Assembly: GCF_001719045.1 (NCBI RefSeq)
Contig: NZ_CP015423.1
Coordinates: forward strand, 620,001-684,000
Reading direction: 5' to 3'
Source: Paenibacillus polymyxa
GTDB lineage: Bacteria; Bacillota; Bacilli; Paenibacillales; Paenibacillaceae
Length of the DNA: 64,000 bases
A program made the translations under genes and the position numbers. The notes beneath the pieces were generated by a model. That model ran no database searches. It saw nothing but the letters and a program-made list of their open reading frames with translations, and was not told the DNA's origin. Below are positions 44,816 to 53,105 of the stretch, piece after piece (position 1 is the first letter of the stretch; every line of letters starts with the position of its first letter).

Positions 44816-46531
44816 TCAATCCTCTATGGTGGATAAGTCACCTGTAGGAAGGTTAAGCTCCCAGGCTTTCAACACGCGTCTCATAATTTTACCGGAACGG
44901 GTTTTGGGTAACTTTTCCTTAAACTCAATTTCGCGTGGAGCAGCATGAGCAGACAGCCCTTCCTTAACGAAGCGATAGATGTCCTGCTTTAAAGCTTCAG
45001 ACGGTGCATAGCCTTCACGCAGTGCAACAAAAGCTTTGATAATCTCTCCCCGCACGGTATCTGGTTTTCCAATAACTCCGGCTTCCGCTACAGCAGGATG
45101 CTCCAGAAGCTTGCTCTCCACCTCAAAAGGGCCGATGCGCTCCCCGGAGGAGTTAATGACATCATCAATCCTACCCTGAAACCAGAAATATCCGTCCTCA
45201 TCCATGTAAGCTGAATCACCCGATACATACCAACCGGGAAAGCGGAAATATTCCTGAAACTTGTTCGGATTGTTCCATATACGATTCATTATGGATGGCC
45301 ATGGTGTACGGATCGCCAAGTGGCCCATCCGGTTAGGAGGCAACACCTGCCCTCTGTCGTCCAAAATAGCAGCTTGGATACCTGGGAGTGGCTTTCCCAT
45401 CGAACCCGGCTTAATCGGCAGCTCAGGGTAATTACAGATCAACTGTGCTCCTGTTTCCGTCATCCACCAAGTATCATGAATGCGCTGTGTATACACTTGC
45501 CATCCCCATCGCACCACTTCTGGATTCAGCGGTTCCCCAACGGATAAAACATGCCGCAGACTGCTAAGATCATATTTGGAAACAACCTGCTCCCCTGCAC
45601 TCATCAGCATCCGAAACGCTGTAGGAGCACTATACCATATGGTCACTTCGTGACGCTCAATCGTGCGGTACCAGTCTTCCGGGCTGAAACGCCCCCCACG
45701 AATGACATTCGTCGCTCCATTTAGCCATGGAGCAAAAATACCGTATGATGTTCCCGTGACCCAGCCAGGATCAGCAGTACACCAATACACATCATCTTCC
45801 CGCAAATCCAGCACCATTTTCCCAGTATAGTAATGCTGAATCATTGCACTTTGCACATGATACACGCCTTTGGGCTTGCCTGTTGAGCCTGATGTATAGT
45901 GAATAATTAATCCATCTTCACGATTCAACCATTCTGGCTCAAGTTCCTCTGAGGATGTGAGCATTTCTGTCTCAAAATCGATAATTCCCTGCTCGCGTTC
46001 ATCCATATCACCAACCACAAAAATATGTCGCAGCTCAGGAAGCTCCTCACGTTTTACCCGTGACAGAAGCGCAGGTGTGGTCACTAATGCTACTGCCCCA
46101 CTATCCTCCAATCGATCCTTAACCGCAGTTTCCATAAACGCCTCAAACAATGGACCGACAACAGCCCCTACCTTTAGAACACCAAGTAAACTAATAACCA
46201 GCTCGGGTGAACGCGGCATGAAAATAAACACCCGCTCCCCTTTACCAATACCGTATTTGCGAAGCACATTTCCGAACCTGTTAGAGCTAGCACGAAGCTG
46301 AGAGAAGCTGTAGGTTTCATGACGGTTTGCGTCACAATACAATAGTGCCGCTTTCTCCCCTCGTCCTTCCTGTACATGTCGATCAATGGCTTCATGTGCC
46401 ATATTTACCTTGCCTGTTTCATACCACGTAAAATGACGCTCTGCATCTTCCCACTGAAAGTTGTTGTAAGCTTGTTCATACGGGCCCATGTTGGATGTGG
46501 GAACTACAGTCTGGAGTTTTTCAAACTTCAT
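44816..46531 (-). CDS. acsA: Acetyl-CoA synthetase
   Basis: 571 residues, the size of B. subtilis AcsA. Adenylate-forming motifs YTSGSTGKPKGVYH, DTWWMTETG and YVSGDSAYMDEDGYFWFQGR, and PKTRSGKIMRR with catalytic Lys548. It turns acetate, CoA and ATP into acetyl-CoA. Lys548 is the residue that AcuA acetylates to switch the enzyme off, and acuA is the divergent neighbour. A cre-like site lies about 45 bases upstream. GAGGAGG is placed well before ATG. Confidence 0.96.
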   Translation of the reverse strand: MKFEKLQTVVPTSNMGPYEQAYNNFQWEDAERHFTWYETGKVNMAHEAIDRHVQEGRGEKAALLYCDANRHETYSFSQLRASSNRFGNVLRKYGIGKGERVFIFMPRSPELVISLLGVLKVGAVVGPLFEAFMETAVKDRLEDSGAVALVTTPALLSRVKREELPELRHIFVVGDMDEREQGIIDFETEMLTSSEELEPEWLNREDGLIIHYTSGSTGKPKGVYHVQSAMIQHYYTGKMVLDLREDDVYWCTADPGWVTGTSYGIFAPWLNGATNVIRGGRFSPEDWYRTIERHEVTIWYSAPTAFRMLMSAGEQVVSKYDLSSLRHVLSVGEPLNPEVVRWGWQVYTQRIHDTWWMTETGAQLICNYPELPIKPGSMGKPLPGIQAAILDDRGQVLPPNRMGHLAIRTPWPSIMNRIWNNPNKFQEYFRFPGWYVSGDSAYMDEDGYFWFQGRIDDVINSSGERIGPFEVESKLLEHPAVAEAGVIGKPDTVRGEIIKAFVALREGYAPSEALKQDIYRFVKEGLSAHAAPREIEFKEKLPKTRSGKIMRRVLKAWELNLPTGDLSTIED

Positions 46532-46576
46532 ACGTTCAGCCTCCTCACAATAGATTAATGAGAATCACACAGAACA

Positions 46577-46590
46577 AGATAACGCTTACA
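46577..46590. promoter_or_regulatory. cre-like CcpA operator between acsA and acuA
   Basis: The minus strand reads TGTAAGCGTTATCT, 13 of 14 positions of the cre pattern TGWAANCGNTNWCA. It is 46 bases before the acsA start. B. subtilis acsA/acuABC is likewise CcpA-controlled. Confidence 0.6.
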
Positions 46591-46770
46591 AAATCAATAA
46601 AGCAGATGAAGTCCTTTGGTTTACTGATTGATTTAAATTGTGAACATTTTATGTCTAAAACAGTATATCATAGGTCAGGATGTGACGACCATCCTTTTCA
46701 TTTAATTGTTTTTTTGCTATAAGTAGGGGGTATGAGGAACGAGCTTATGGCGAACAAGGAGGGCGTACGC

Positions 46771-47403
46771 ATGCAGCATTTAAAACTGTACCACTTGGAT
46801 ACGTTGGATCATAACGGACAAACAATCTATGTAGAAGGCCCCGTATCCGCGGATCAACTGCGTTCATTTCAAATGCACAAGCAATTAGATGCCTTTCGCA
46901 AACCAAAGGAACAGTTCGATGCATTAGTGGATATTTCGGAACTGCCAGAAGGCAGAATTATCATTGCCCACAACGGGGAAACTCTCCTGGGATATGTTAC
47001 TTTTCATTACCCAGATGAGATGGAGCGCTGGTCGGAAGCTGGCATGAAAGATTTACTGGAACTTGGAGCTGTTGAGGTAGCCGATGACTATCGTGGTCTG
47101 GGCCTGGGTAGCCGAATGATTCGGATTGCCTTTGAGGACGGCCAGCTTGAATCCTATATTATTTTTACGACCGAATACTATTGGCATTGGGATTTAAAAG
47201 GCAGCGGCCTCTCCGTATGGGAATACCGCCGCATGATGGAACGTTTGATGAAAACTGTAGATATGGTCTGGTACGCCACGGATGATCCTGAAATATGTTC
47301 ACATCCTGCTAACTGTCTGATGGTACGAATGGGAAAGGATGTGCCCCTTGCATCACAGGAGCAGTTTGACCATATCCGGTTTGTCCGAAGATTCATGTAT
47401 TAA
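46771..47403 (+). CDS. acuA: Protein acetyltransferase AcuA (acts on AcsA)
   Basis: 210 residues, as in B. subtilis. GNAT core with GAVEVADDYRGLGLGSRMI (acetyl-CoA loop) and the AcuA-specific EYYWHWDLKGSGLSVWEYRR and HPANCLMVRMGK. It acetylates the catalytic lysine of AcsA. ATG 46771 has AAGGAGGGCG before it; the frame opens at 46732. The usual partners acuB and acuC (deacetylase) do not follow: mtnN is convergent only 12 bases downstream, so deacetylation must be encoded elsewhere. Confidence 0.93.
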   Translation: MQHLKLYHLDTLDHNGQTIYVEGPVSADQLRSFQMHKQLDAFRKPKEQFDALVDISELPEGRIIIAHNGETLLGYVTFHYPDEMERWSEAGMKDLLELGAVEVADDYRGLGLGSRMIRIAFEDGQLESYIIFTTEYYWHWDLKGSGLSVWEYRRMMERLMKTVDMVWYATDDPEICSHPANCLMVRMGKDVPLASQEQFDHIRFVRRFMY

Positions 47404-47415
47404 AAAATTATACCA

Positions 47416-48114
47416 TTAGCCCAAATGCTTGAGCATGAACTCCACAATACGATGCGAACGATGTGAAGCTTCTACCGTAAATTCAGCATAATTAACGTGA
47501 GCCGATCCATCAGCCTTATCCGACATAGACCGTAGGACAACATAAGGCACAGCGTTCATATGAGCTGTCTGAGCCACAGCTGCACCTTCCATTTCGGTAC
47601 AAGCACCGTCCATTTCCTGATGCAATGCAGTCACTAACTCACGACTTGCAACAAATTGATCGCCAGAAAGTACCTTGCCGACAATATAACGATCGCCAAA
47701 TGATTTGCAGGCTTGCTCAGCTAGACTTACAAGCTCGGGATCAGCCACAAACTCTGAAGTGTCCTGATAAGGAATAACCCCTCTGGCATAACCCAAAGGC
47801 GTTACATCCATATCATGCTGCATACATGTTGATGAGATGACAATATCCCCAATGTTTAAATCGGGATGAACTGCCCCTGCCACTCCCGTAAATATAATCT
47901 GTTCTACACCAAAATGATCAATCAGGATTTGTGTTGTTACCGCAGCATTAACCTTGCCTACACCGGATTTGCAGACAACGACTCTTTGCCCGTGAATGAT
48001 TCCTGTAGTGTACGTGATTCCAGCCTTGACCGTCTTGCTTGCTTCCGTCATCGCTGCCAGCAGCAATTCAATTTCTTCATCCATAGCACCCATTAATCCG
48101 TAAAGTCGGCTCAT
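47416..48114 (-). CDS. mtnN: 5'-methylthioadenosine/S-adenosylhomocysteine nucleosidase
   Basis: 232 residues: YGLMGAMDEEIELLLAAM (catalytic Glu), FTGVAGAVHPDLNIGDIV, EMEGAAVAQTAHMN and VLRSMSDKADG (Asp general acid). It cleaves MTA and SAH, clearing by-products of SAM use. ATG 48114 has GAGGGAT 8 bases before; the frame opens at 48153. It follows ccpA with a terminator between, so it likely has its own promoter. Confidence 0.94.
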   Translation of the reverse strand: MSRLYGLMGAMDEEIELLLAAMTEASKTVKAGITYTTGIIHGQRVVVCKSGVGKVNAAVTTQILIDHFGVEQIIFTGVAGAVHPDLNIGDIVISSTCMQHDMDVTPLGYARGVIPYQDTSEFVADPELVSLAEQACKSFGDRYIVGKVLSGDQFVASRELVTALHQEMDGACTEMEGAAVAQTAHMNAVPYVVLRSMSDKADGSAHVNYAEFTVEASHRSHRIVEFMLKHLG

Positions 48115-48171
48115 TACGCATCCCTCTATTCTTGGTTTGATGATGATGTCCATAAGAAGCTTTATATCCGC

Positions 48172-48199
48172 GAAAAAAGCTCCATCAAAGGAGCTTTCA
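48172..48199 (-). terminator. Intrinsic terminator of ccpA
   Basis: Minus-strand GAAAGCTCC-TTTGA-(T)GGAGCTTTTTTC: 9-bp stem ending in a T-run, 30 bases past the ccpA stop. Confidence 0.85.
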
Positions 48200-48228
48200 A
48201 CGAAGGTATATCCTATTCAGCACTGCGT

Positions 48229-49236
48229 CTAGTCTAAATAATTAACTGACAACCGCAAAATAGTTTCATGCGGCAAAATAACGCGAGGGTTCTCCACGTT
48301 TTCCTTTTTCATCAGCTTGGTCAGCAAACGCATCGCTACCGCACCCAAATCGTACATCGGTTGCGCGACGGTTGTCAGCTGAGGACGAACCATAGAGGCC
48401 ATACGTATATTGTCGACACTGATTACCGAAAAATCATCAGGAACTTTCAATCCCTCATCCTGAATACTGTGGATCGCACCAATTGCCATTTCATCCGTAG
48501 CAGCAAAAATCGCACTTGGCTTCTTCTTTAGGCCGAGAAAATATTTCATTGCTTCGACACCGGATTCATAACGGTAGTTCCCGATTCGCACGAGATCCTC
48601 CTGATAATCAATTCCGGCTGTTTCCAGTGCTCTCTTGTAACCTTGGAAACGTGCATAGCCGTTTGCAGGGTCTTGAAGCGTACCACTGATCATTGCGATT
48701 TGACGGTGTCCATGGCGGATCAACGTGTTTACTGCATCATAAGCAGCGGCTTCATGGTCGATATCGACCGAAGGATAGCTTCCTTTTTCATCACTCGTTG
48801 CACATAGAACAATAGGGACCGCAGCTGTATGGAACGCCTGAATATGCTCGTCCGTTACTGTACCACCCATGAACAGAAGACCATCCACTTGCTTTTCAAG
48901 CAATGTGTTGATGACACGAATCTCTTTTTCTTTTCGCTTGTCGGCATTACACAAAATAATATTATAGTGATACATATTCGCTATATCCTCAATACCGCGC
49001 GCAATTTCTGCAAAAATTGAGTTCGATATATCCGGTATAACCACGCCGACGGTCGTTGTCTTCTTGCTGGCCAGACCTCTAGCGACCGCATTTGGACGAT
49101 ATCCCAATTGTTCAATCGCTTCGTACACTTTCTTGCGGGTCTGAGGTTTCACATTAGGATTATTGTTAACTACGCGGGACACTGTGGCCATTGAGACACC
49201 AGCTTCGCGAGCTACATCATAGATCGTTACCGTCAC
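48229..49236 (-). CDS. ccpA: Catabolite control protein A
   Basis: 335 residues (B. subtilis CcpA has 334). LacI-type headpiece [20 protein letters not shown] with the hinge helix [15 protein letters not shown], then the ligand-binding core with [20 protein letters not shown]; both are close to CcpA across the whole length. With HPr(Ser-P) or Crh(Ser-P) as co-effector it binds cre sites for carbon catabolite repression or activation. GTG 49236 with GGAG 8 bases before is preferred over the upstream ATG at 49251, which has none. ytxJ lies 107 bases upstream, as in B. subtilis ccpA neighbourhoods. Confidence 0.95.
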   Translation of the reverse strand: MTVTIYDVAREAGVSMATVSRVVNNNPNVKPQTRKKVYEAIEQLGYRPNAVARGLASKKTTTVGVVIPDISNSIFAEIARGIEDIANMYHYNIILCNADKRKEKEIRVINTLLEKQVDGLLFMGGTVTDEHIQAFHTAAVPIVLCATSDEKGSYPSVDIDHEAAAYDAVNTLIRHGHRQIAMISGTLQDPANGYARFQGYKRALETAGIDYQEDLVRIGNYRYESGVEAMKYFLGLKKKPSAIFAATDEMAIGAIHSIQDEGLKVPDDFSVISVDNIRMASMVRPQLTTVAQPMYDLGAVAMRLLTKLMKKENVENPRVILPHETILRLSVNYLD

Positions 49237-49343
49237 ATTCCTTCTCTCCATTGCCAATAAATTTTCAACCGAATCCTAGATCAACTAATTAGAACCATGA
49301 TACGACAAAATACTACTTTATGCAACGACAGCACACATTCTAT

Positions 49344-49685
49344 CTATGTGAGATGATCGTGGAGTGCACGGGCTGTAATATTCGAATGGGATGTATGCCA
49401 AACAGCCTCTCCGTCCTTGATTAAAATGGCCTGCGGGGATTCATGCTTCACCTGAAGCCTGTCCGCGGTTTCATTGGACACCGGCCGATCTTCTACTACA
49501 TAAATGATACCGTATTCAATATTTTCGTTGGGAGCGCCATGCAAATAGGACTCCACTTCCTGATATGCGCCTGCACTTATCGGACAACGTGTGCTATGTT
49601 TAAAGAGAAGCAACGGCTTGTCTGATGACGCTTCCAGAGCCGTATTTAATTGTTGAACAGTAGTCATTTTTGTCATCGTCGCCAT
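49344..49685 (-). CDS. ytxJ: Bacilliredoxin-like thioredoxin-fold protein (BrxC/YtxJ)
   Basis: 113 residues. LLLFKHSTRCPISAGAYQEV with a single Cys34 in the TCPIS-type motif (here RCPIS), and SPQAILIKDGEAVWHTSHSNI. BrxC/YtxJ removes bacillithiol from protein cysteines (monothiol type). B. subtilis ytxJ lies next to ccpA too. No other redox partners are beside it. Confidence 0.9.
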   Translation of the reverse strand: MATMTKMTTVQQLNTALEASSDKPLLLFKHSTRCPISAGAYQEVESYLHGAPNENIEYGIIYVVEDRPVSNETADRLQVKHESPQAILIKDGEAVWHTSHSNITARALHDHLT

Positions 49686-49786
49686 TGGATATACATTCCT
49701 TTCTGTGTCTTGTCGTATGGCCTATTCTCATCGTAACAAAAAGAACATGTAAAATCCAATGGTGACCATGAAAATTTTCATATTTT

Positions 49787-50233
49787 TTAGTTTTTTGTAT
49801 TCGTAAATACCGATTTGCTGGTAAAACCGGATAATTGAACCAATTTTTTCTCTACATCATTCATCCAATCTTCGTCTCCCAGACTTCTCGCATAGCGATA
49901 AAGATCCAATAAGAGATTAATTCGAAGCTCCATCCGCTCCTCCAAAGCAGATTGCCAATCCACATTGGGATTGTCCGCTTCCTCCAGTACAAGCTTGCGA
50001 ATGATTTCTGCCAGTTCATTATTGCGAGCAAAAGATATTCTCCGTGCCGTAGGTTTGCTCCCTAGACTTTGTAATAGTGCCTTAATGTCTTTCGTCACAT
50101 GCTGCAAAACCTCACTGGAAAAGCATGACGAGCATGAGAATACAGGGACGTGCAAAATTTCAACCTTGCCCGCATAGATTACCTTTCGCAGTTCCAGTCC
50201 CATCGGTTTGCCACATTGGCATTGCTTATGCAT
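49787..50233 (-). CDS. Small zinc-ribbon (YgiT-like) protein, function unknown
   Basis: 148 residues. An N-terminal zinc ribbon with C5-x-C7 and C34-x2-C37 (as in the MqsA/YgiT N-domain), then an alpha-helical part (KALLQSLGSKPTARRISFA, EERMELRINLLLDLYRYA). There is no MqsR-like toxin gene beside it and no DNA-binding helix-turn-helix that I can see, so the antitoxin role is not supported. GAGGTGG lies before ATG. Monocistronic, with a predicted promoter at 50260. Confidence 0.65.
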   Translation of the reverse strand: MHKQCQCGKPMGLELRKVIYAGKVEILHVPVFSCSSCFSSEVLQHVTKDIKALLQSLGSKPTARRISFARNNELAEIIRKLVLEEADNPNVDWQSALEERMELRINLLLDLYRYARSLGDEDWMNDVEKKLVQLSGFTSKSVFTNTKN

Positions 50234-50572
50234 TTAACCACCTCATTACGTAGGATCAAACTATACGAGGATCTCGTCAGAATCCAAAATATATCTATCT
50301 ACTAGTCTAATAAATATTTGTTAACTCCATTAAATCTATCATACCTTGTTTTATTTCGACTTTGGGACCTCAAATCCTTCCACAGATTGCAGCTATGAAC
50401 AAATTACCAAAGCTTTGGCGGGTCAGAAAATGACGACAATTGCTGTTAAAAAGCAGACTACTAACATAAGAATCTGCGAAGGAATGGACTTCGGGCGTTC
50501 TTTTTCTTAAGATGTAAAAGTACAGATTACAAAACAGAGGTGTCATCATGTGACGCACGAAAGGATGGTTGG
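50234..50572. other. Intergenic region between the zinc-ribbon gene and the DJ-1/PfpI gene
   Basis: 339 bases, AT-rich, between divergent genes. It holds the minus-strand promoter below and a short CGAAG/CTTCG hairpin near 50480 followed by T-rich sequence. I see no further gene. Confidence 0.5.
50260..50287 (-). promoter_or_regulatory. Predicted promoter of the zinc-ribbon gene
   Basis: TTGGAT (50287-50282), 16-base spacer, TATAGT (50265-50260) on the minus strand. Confidence 0.4.
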
Positions 50573-51109
50573 ATGTCAAGACTTGCTGGAAAAAAGGTTA
50601 TCGCCCTAGTGGATGAGGAATTCGAGGATCTGGAGCTGTGGTATCCGATTTACCGTGTTCGTGAAGAAGGCGCAGAAGTGCATTTAGCCGGTGCGGAAAA
50701 GGGTAAAAAATATATTGGAAAATATGGCGTACCTGCTGAAGCGGAATATGCCTTTGAGGAACTGAATAGCAGCGATTATGACGGGATTCTCGTCCCTGGC
50801 GGTTGGGCACCTGATAAACTGCGCCGCTATCCCAAAGTAATTCAACTCGTTCAGGAGTTTCATGCTGCTCATAAGCCGATTGGACAAATCTGCCATGCAG
50901 GCTGGGTACTGATCTCTGCTAAAATTTTGGATGGTGTTACGGTAACCTCCACACCAGGTATTCGTGATGATATGGAGAATGCAGGAGCTATTTGGAAGGA
51001 TGAGGCAGTTGTAACGGATGGACATATTGTATCTGCTCGTCGGCCGCCTGATCTTCCACCTTACGGAAAAGCGTTCTGCGATTTGTTAGCAGATAACACC
51101 CGGAAATAA
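50573..51109 (+). CDS. DJ-1/PfpI family protein (general stress protein 18/YfkM type)
   Basis: 178 residues. VIALVDEEFEDLELWYPIYRV, then ILVPGGWAPDKLRRYP and the nucleophile elbow GQICHAGWVLIS with the catalytic cysteine. Family members have been reported as intracellular proteases and as deglycases that repair glyoxal-damaged proteins; which applies is not decided. B. subtilis YfkM and YraA are relatives. ATG 50573 has AAAGGA before; the frame opens at 50540 with GTG. Confidence 0.85.
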   Translation: MSRLAGKKVIALVDEEFEDLELWYPIYRVREEGAEVHLAGAEKGKKYIGKYGVPAEAEYAFEELNSSDYDGILVPGGWAPDKLRRYPKVIQLVQEFHAAHKPIGQICHAGWVLISAKILDGVTVTSTPGIRDDMENAGAIWKDEAVVTDGHIVSARRPPDLPPYGKAFCDLLADNTRK

Positions 51110-51215
51110 GAGAATAAGTCCTGACACTCAGGGCTTGAATAACCCAATCTAATGGAATCAGGATAATTGCTAATTATGAATTTTCCATAATCACAAGAGG
51201 TTGTCAACAAGATGA

Positions 51216-51268
51216 AAAAAAGAACCTTCAGAACCATGAATAAAGTGGTTTTGAAGGTTCTTTTTCGT
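51216..51268. terminator. Bidirectional terminator between the DJ-1/PfpI gene and ptsI
   Basis: AAAAAGAACCTTCA-G-AACCA and TGGTT-T-TGAAGGTTCTTTTT arms, 9-base loop, T-runs on both strands; two genes converge here. Confidence 0.87.
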
Positions 51269-51359
51269 CTAAACCATGCTACGCCATTAAGGTTTGCTAC
51301 GACAAACCTAACAGTACGGAGTTCTGGCTCTTCCTGAAGATGTATGCGGAGATTACATA

Positions 51360-53105
51360 TTACTGCCGTCCAGGCCCGGCCGGAGTGCAGCTGACATTAG
51401 CTGCAGTGAGCTTGTCTTCGATCGCTGCACCAGTGGACATGCCAAAGCAAACCTGAGCGACTGTCGTTGCCTCAGATGCAGTCGTATTCAGCACACGATG
51501 CTTGACCCGCAATAAAGATTGGGGAGACATGCTGAGTTGATGTATCCCCAATTCCAGCCAAAGAGGAACGGACCGTTCATCTCCAGCCATCTCACCACAT
51601 ACACTCACATCAATTCCTGCTTGATGTGCCGCTTGTGCAGTCATGCGCAGCATTCGAAGGACAGCTGGATGGTATGGATGGTACATATGTGCAATCTGCT
51701 CATTCATACGGTCTACAGCCAGCACATACTGAACCAGATCATTCGTTCCGATACTAAAAAAATCTGTTTCAGCTGCCAATAGATCAGCGATCATCGCCGC
51801 AGCCGGTACCTCAATCATAATTCCTCGCTGAATGTTCGGATTATAGGCAAGCCCTCTTGCATCCAAATCCGCCATAGCCTCCTTCAAAAGAGCATCTGCC
51901 TGGCAGACCTCCTCCACGGATGAAATCATCGGATACATTACCTTGATATTTCCCATTGCACTGGCTCGCAAAATTGCAGTCAACTGGGTTTTAAACAATT
52001 CCTTCCAATCCAGACTGATCCGTATAGCACGGTAACCTAGAAAAGGATTTTCTTCCTCTGGTAATTGAAGATAGTCCAACGGCTTATCTCCACCGATATC
52101 CAATGTACGGATGACTACGGAGTGGTTTCCTGCCTTTTCCGCTATCAGCCGATATACTTCATACTGTTCCTCTTCATCTGGAGCAGATTTGCGATCCATG
52201 TATAAAAATTCCGTGCGGAACAGTCCTACACCTTGAGCGCCATGCTTCAAAGCCGCCTCCAGCTCTTTAATCGAACTAATATTAGCCGCCAGCCTCAGGG
52301 TGGTTCCATCCTTGGTCACGGCATCTACAGAAGCAAGTACCTGAAGCTGCTCTTTTCTGCGTCGCTGCTCGTCGCGCAAAATTTTATAATGATCAGTTAC
52401 CGTTTTTTCCGGATTCACATAAACTTTGCCCAGGTCTCCGTCCACAACCATCATGTCTCCTGTTTGAACGGGCAAATTCAGATTGCTCTCTAGTCCTGAA
52501 ACAAGTGGAATACCAAGTGCACGGGCCATGATCGCAGAATGCGAAGTTTTACCACCATTCATAGTTACAATCCCTAAAACATAGCTAGGATTCAAGTGTG
52601 CCGATTGGGAGGGTGAAAGCTCCTTGGCTACCAGAATATAGGGCTGTGTGTCCTTGGGAAGAGTCACCTCCGGTGCACCCAGCAAATGCTTGAGCAGCCG
52701 GTTCCCCACATCTTTGATATCAATTGCCCGCTCCTTCATATATTCATCGTCCAGTAAATCAAACATGGTCACAAAATGATCAATGGCTTCCTTCACGGCC
52801 ACCTCGGCCGCCTTGTACTGACGCTCAATAATTCCACGAATTTCATTCATGAATTCCGGATCTTCCAATATCGCAAGATGAGCATCAAAGATGCTGGATT
52901 CTTCTGGCCCCACCATCTCTCGAAACTCATCCTTAATAAACTGGATTTCACTTTTGGATGTGCGTATCCCTTCATACAAACGTTCAAATTCCTTTGCAAG
53001 ATCTACCGCATCCATTTTTTGATCAGGTAAATCCCACTCCCAGCTCGGCAGGACAAATGCCTTCCCGATTGCCACACCTGCTGCGGCGCCGATGCCTTCT
53101 ATCAT
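51360..53105 (-). CDS. ptsI: Phosphotransferase system enzyme I
   Basis: 581 residues. N-domain with phosphorylated His189 in NGGKTSHSAIMARALG, then VGLFRTEFLYMDR and the PEP-binding end FFSIGTNDLVQYVLAVDR, with Cys in DVSVCGEMAG. It moves phosphate from PEP to HPr. ATG overlaps the ptsG stop (ATGA). In B. subtilis ptsH stands between ptsG and ptsI; here it is missing from that spot. The C-terminus is about 10 residues longer than usual, ending in a Thr/Ala-rich tail. Confidence 0.95.
   Translation of the reverse strand: MIEGIGAAAGVAIGKAFVLPSWEWDLPDQKMDAVDLAKEFERLYEGIRTSKSEIQFIKDEFREMVGPEESSIFDAHLAILEDPEFMNEIRGIIERQYKAAEVAVKEAIDHFVTMFDLLDDEYMKERAIDIKDVGNRLLKHLLGAPEVTLPKDTQPYILVAKELSPSQSAHLNPSYVLGIVTMNGGKTSHSAIMARALGIPLVSGLESNLNLPVQTGDMMVVDGDLGKVYVNPEKTVTDHYKILRDEQRRRKEQLQVLASVDAVTKDGTTLRLAANISSIKELEAALKHGAQGVGLFRTEFLYMDRKSAPDEEEQYEVYRLIAEKAGNHSVVIRTLDIGGDKPLDYLQLPEEENPFLGYRAIRISLDWKELFKTQLTAILRASAMGNIKVMYPMISSVEEVCQADALLKEAMADLDARGLAYNPNIQRGIMIEVPAAAMIADLLAAETDFFSIGTNDLVQYVLAVDRMNEQIAHMYHPYHPAVLRMLRMTAQAAHQAGIDVSVCGEMAGDERSVPLWLELGIHQLSMSPQSLLRVKHRVLNTTASEATTVAQVCFGMSTGAAIEDKLTAANVSCTPAGPGRQ

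Noticed and set aside
49787..50233. MqsA-type antitoxin of a toxin-antitoxin pair
   Set aside because: Only the zinc ribbon fits; no helix-turn-helix and no toxin gene on either side.
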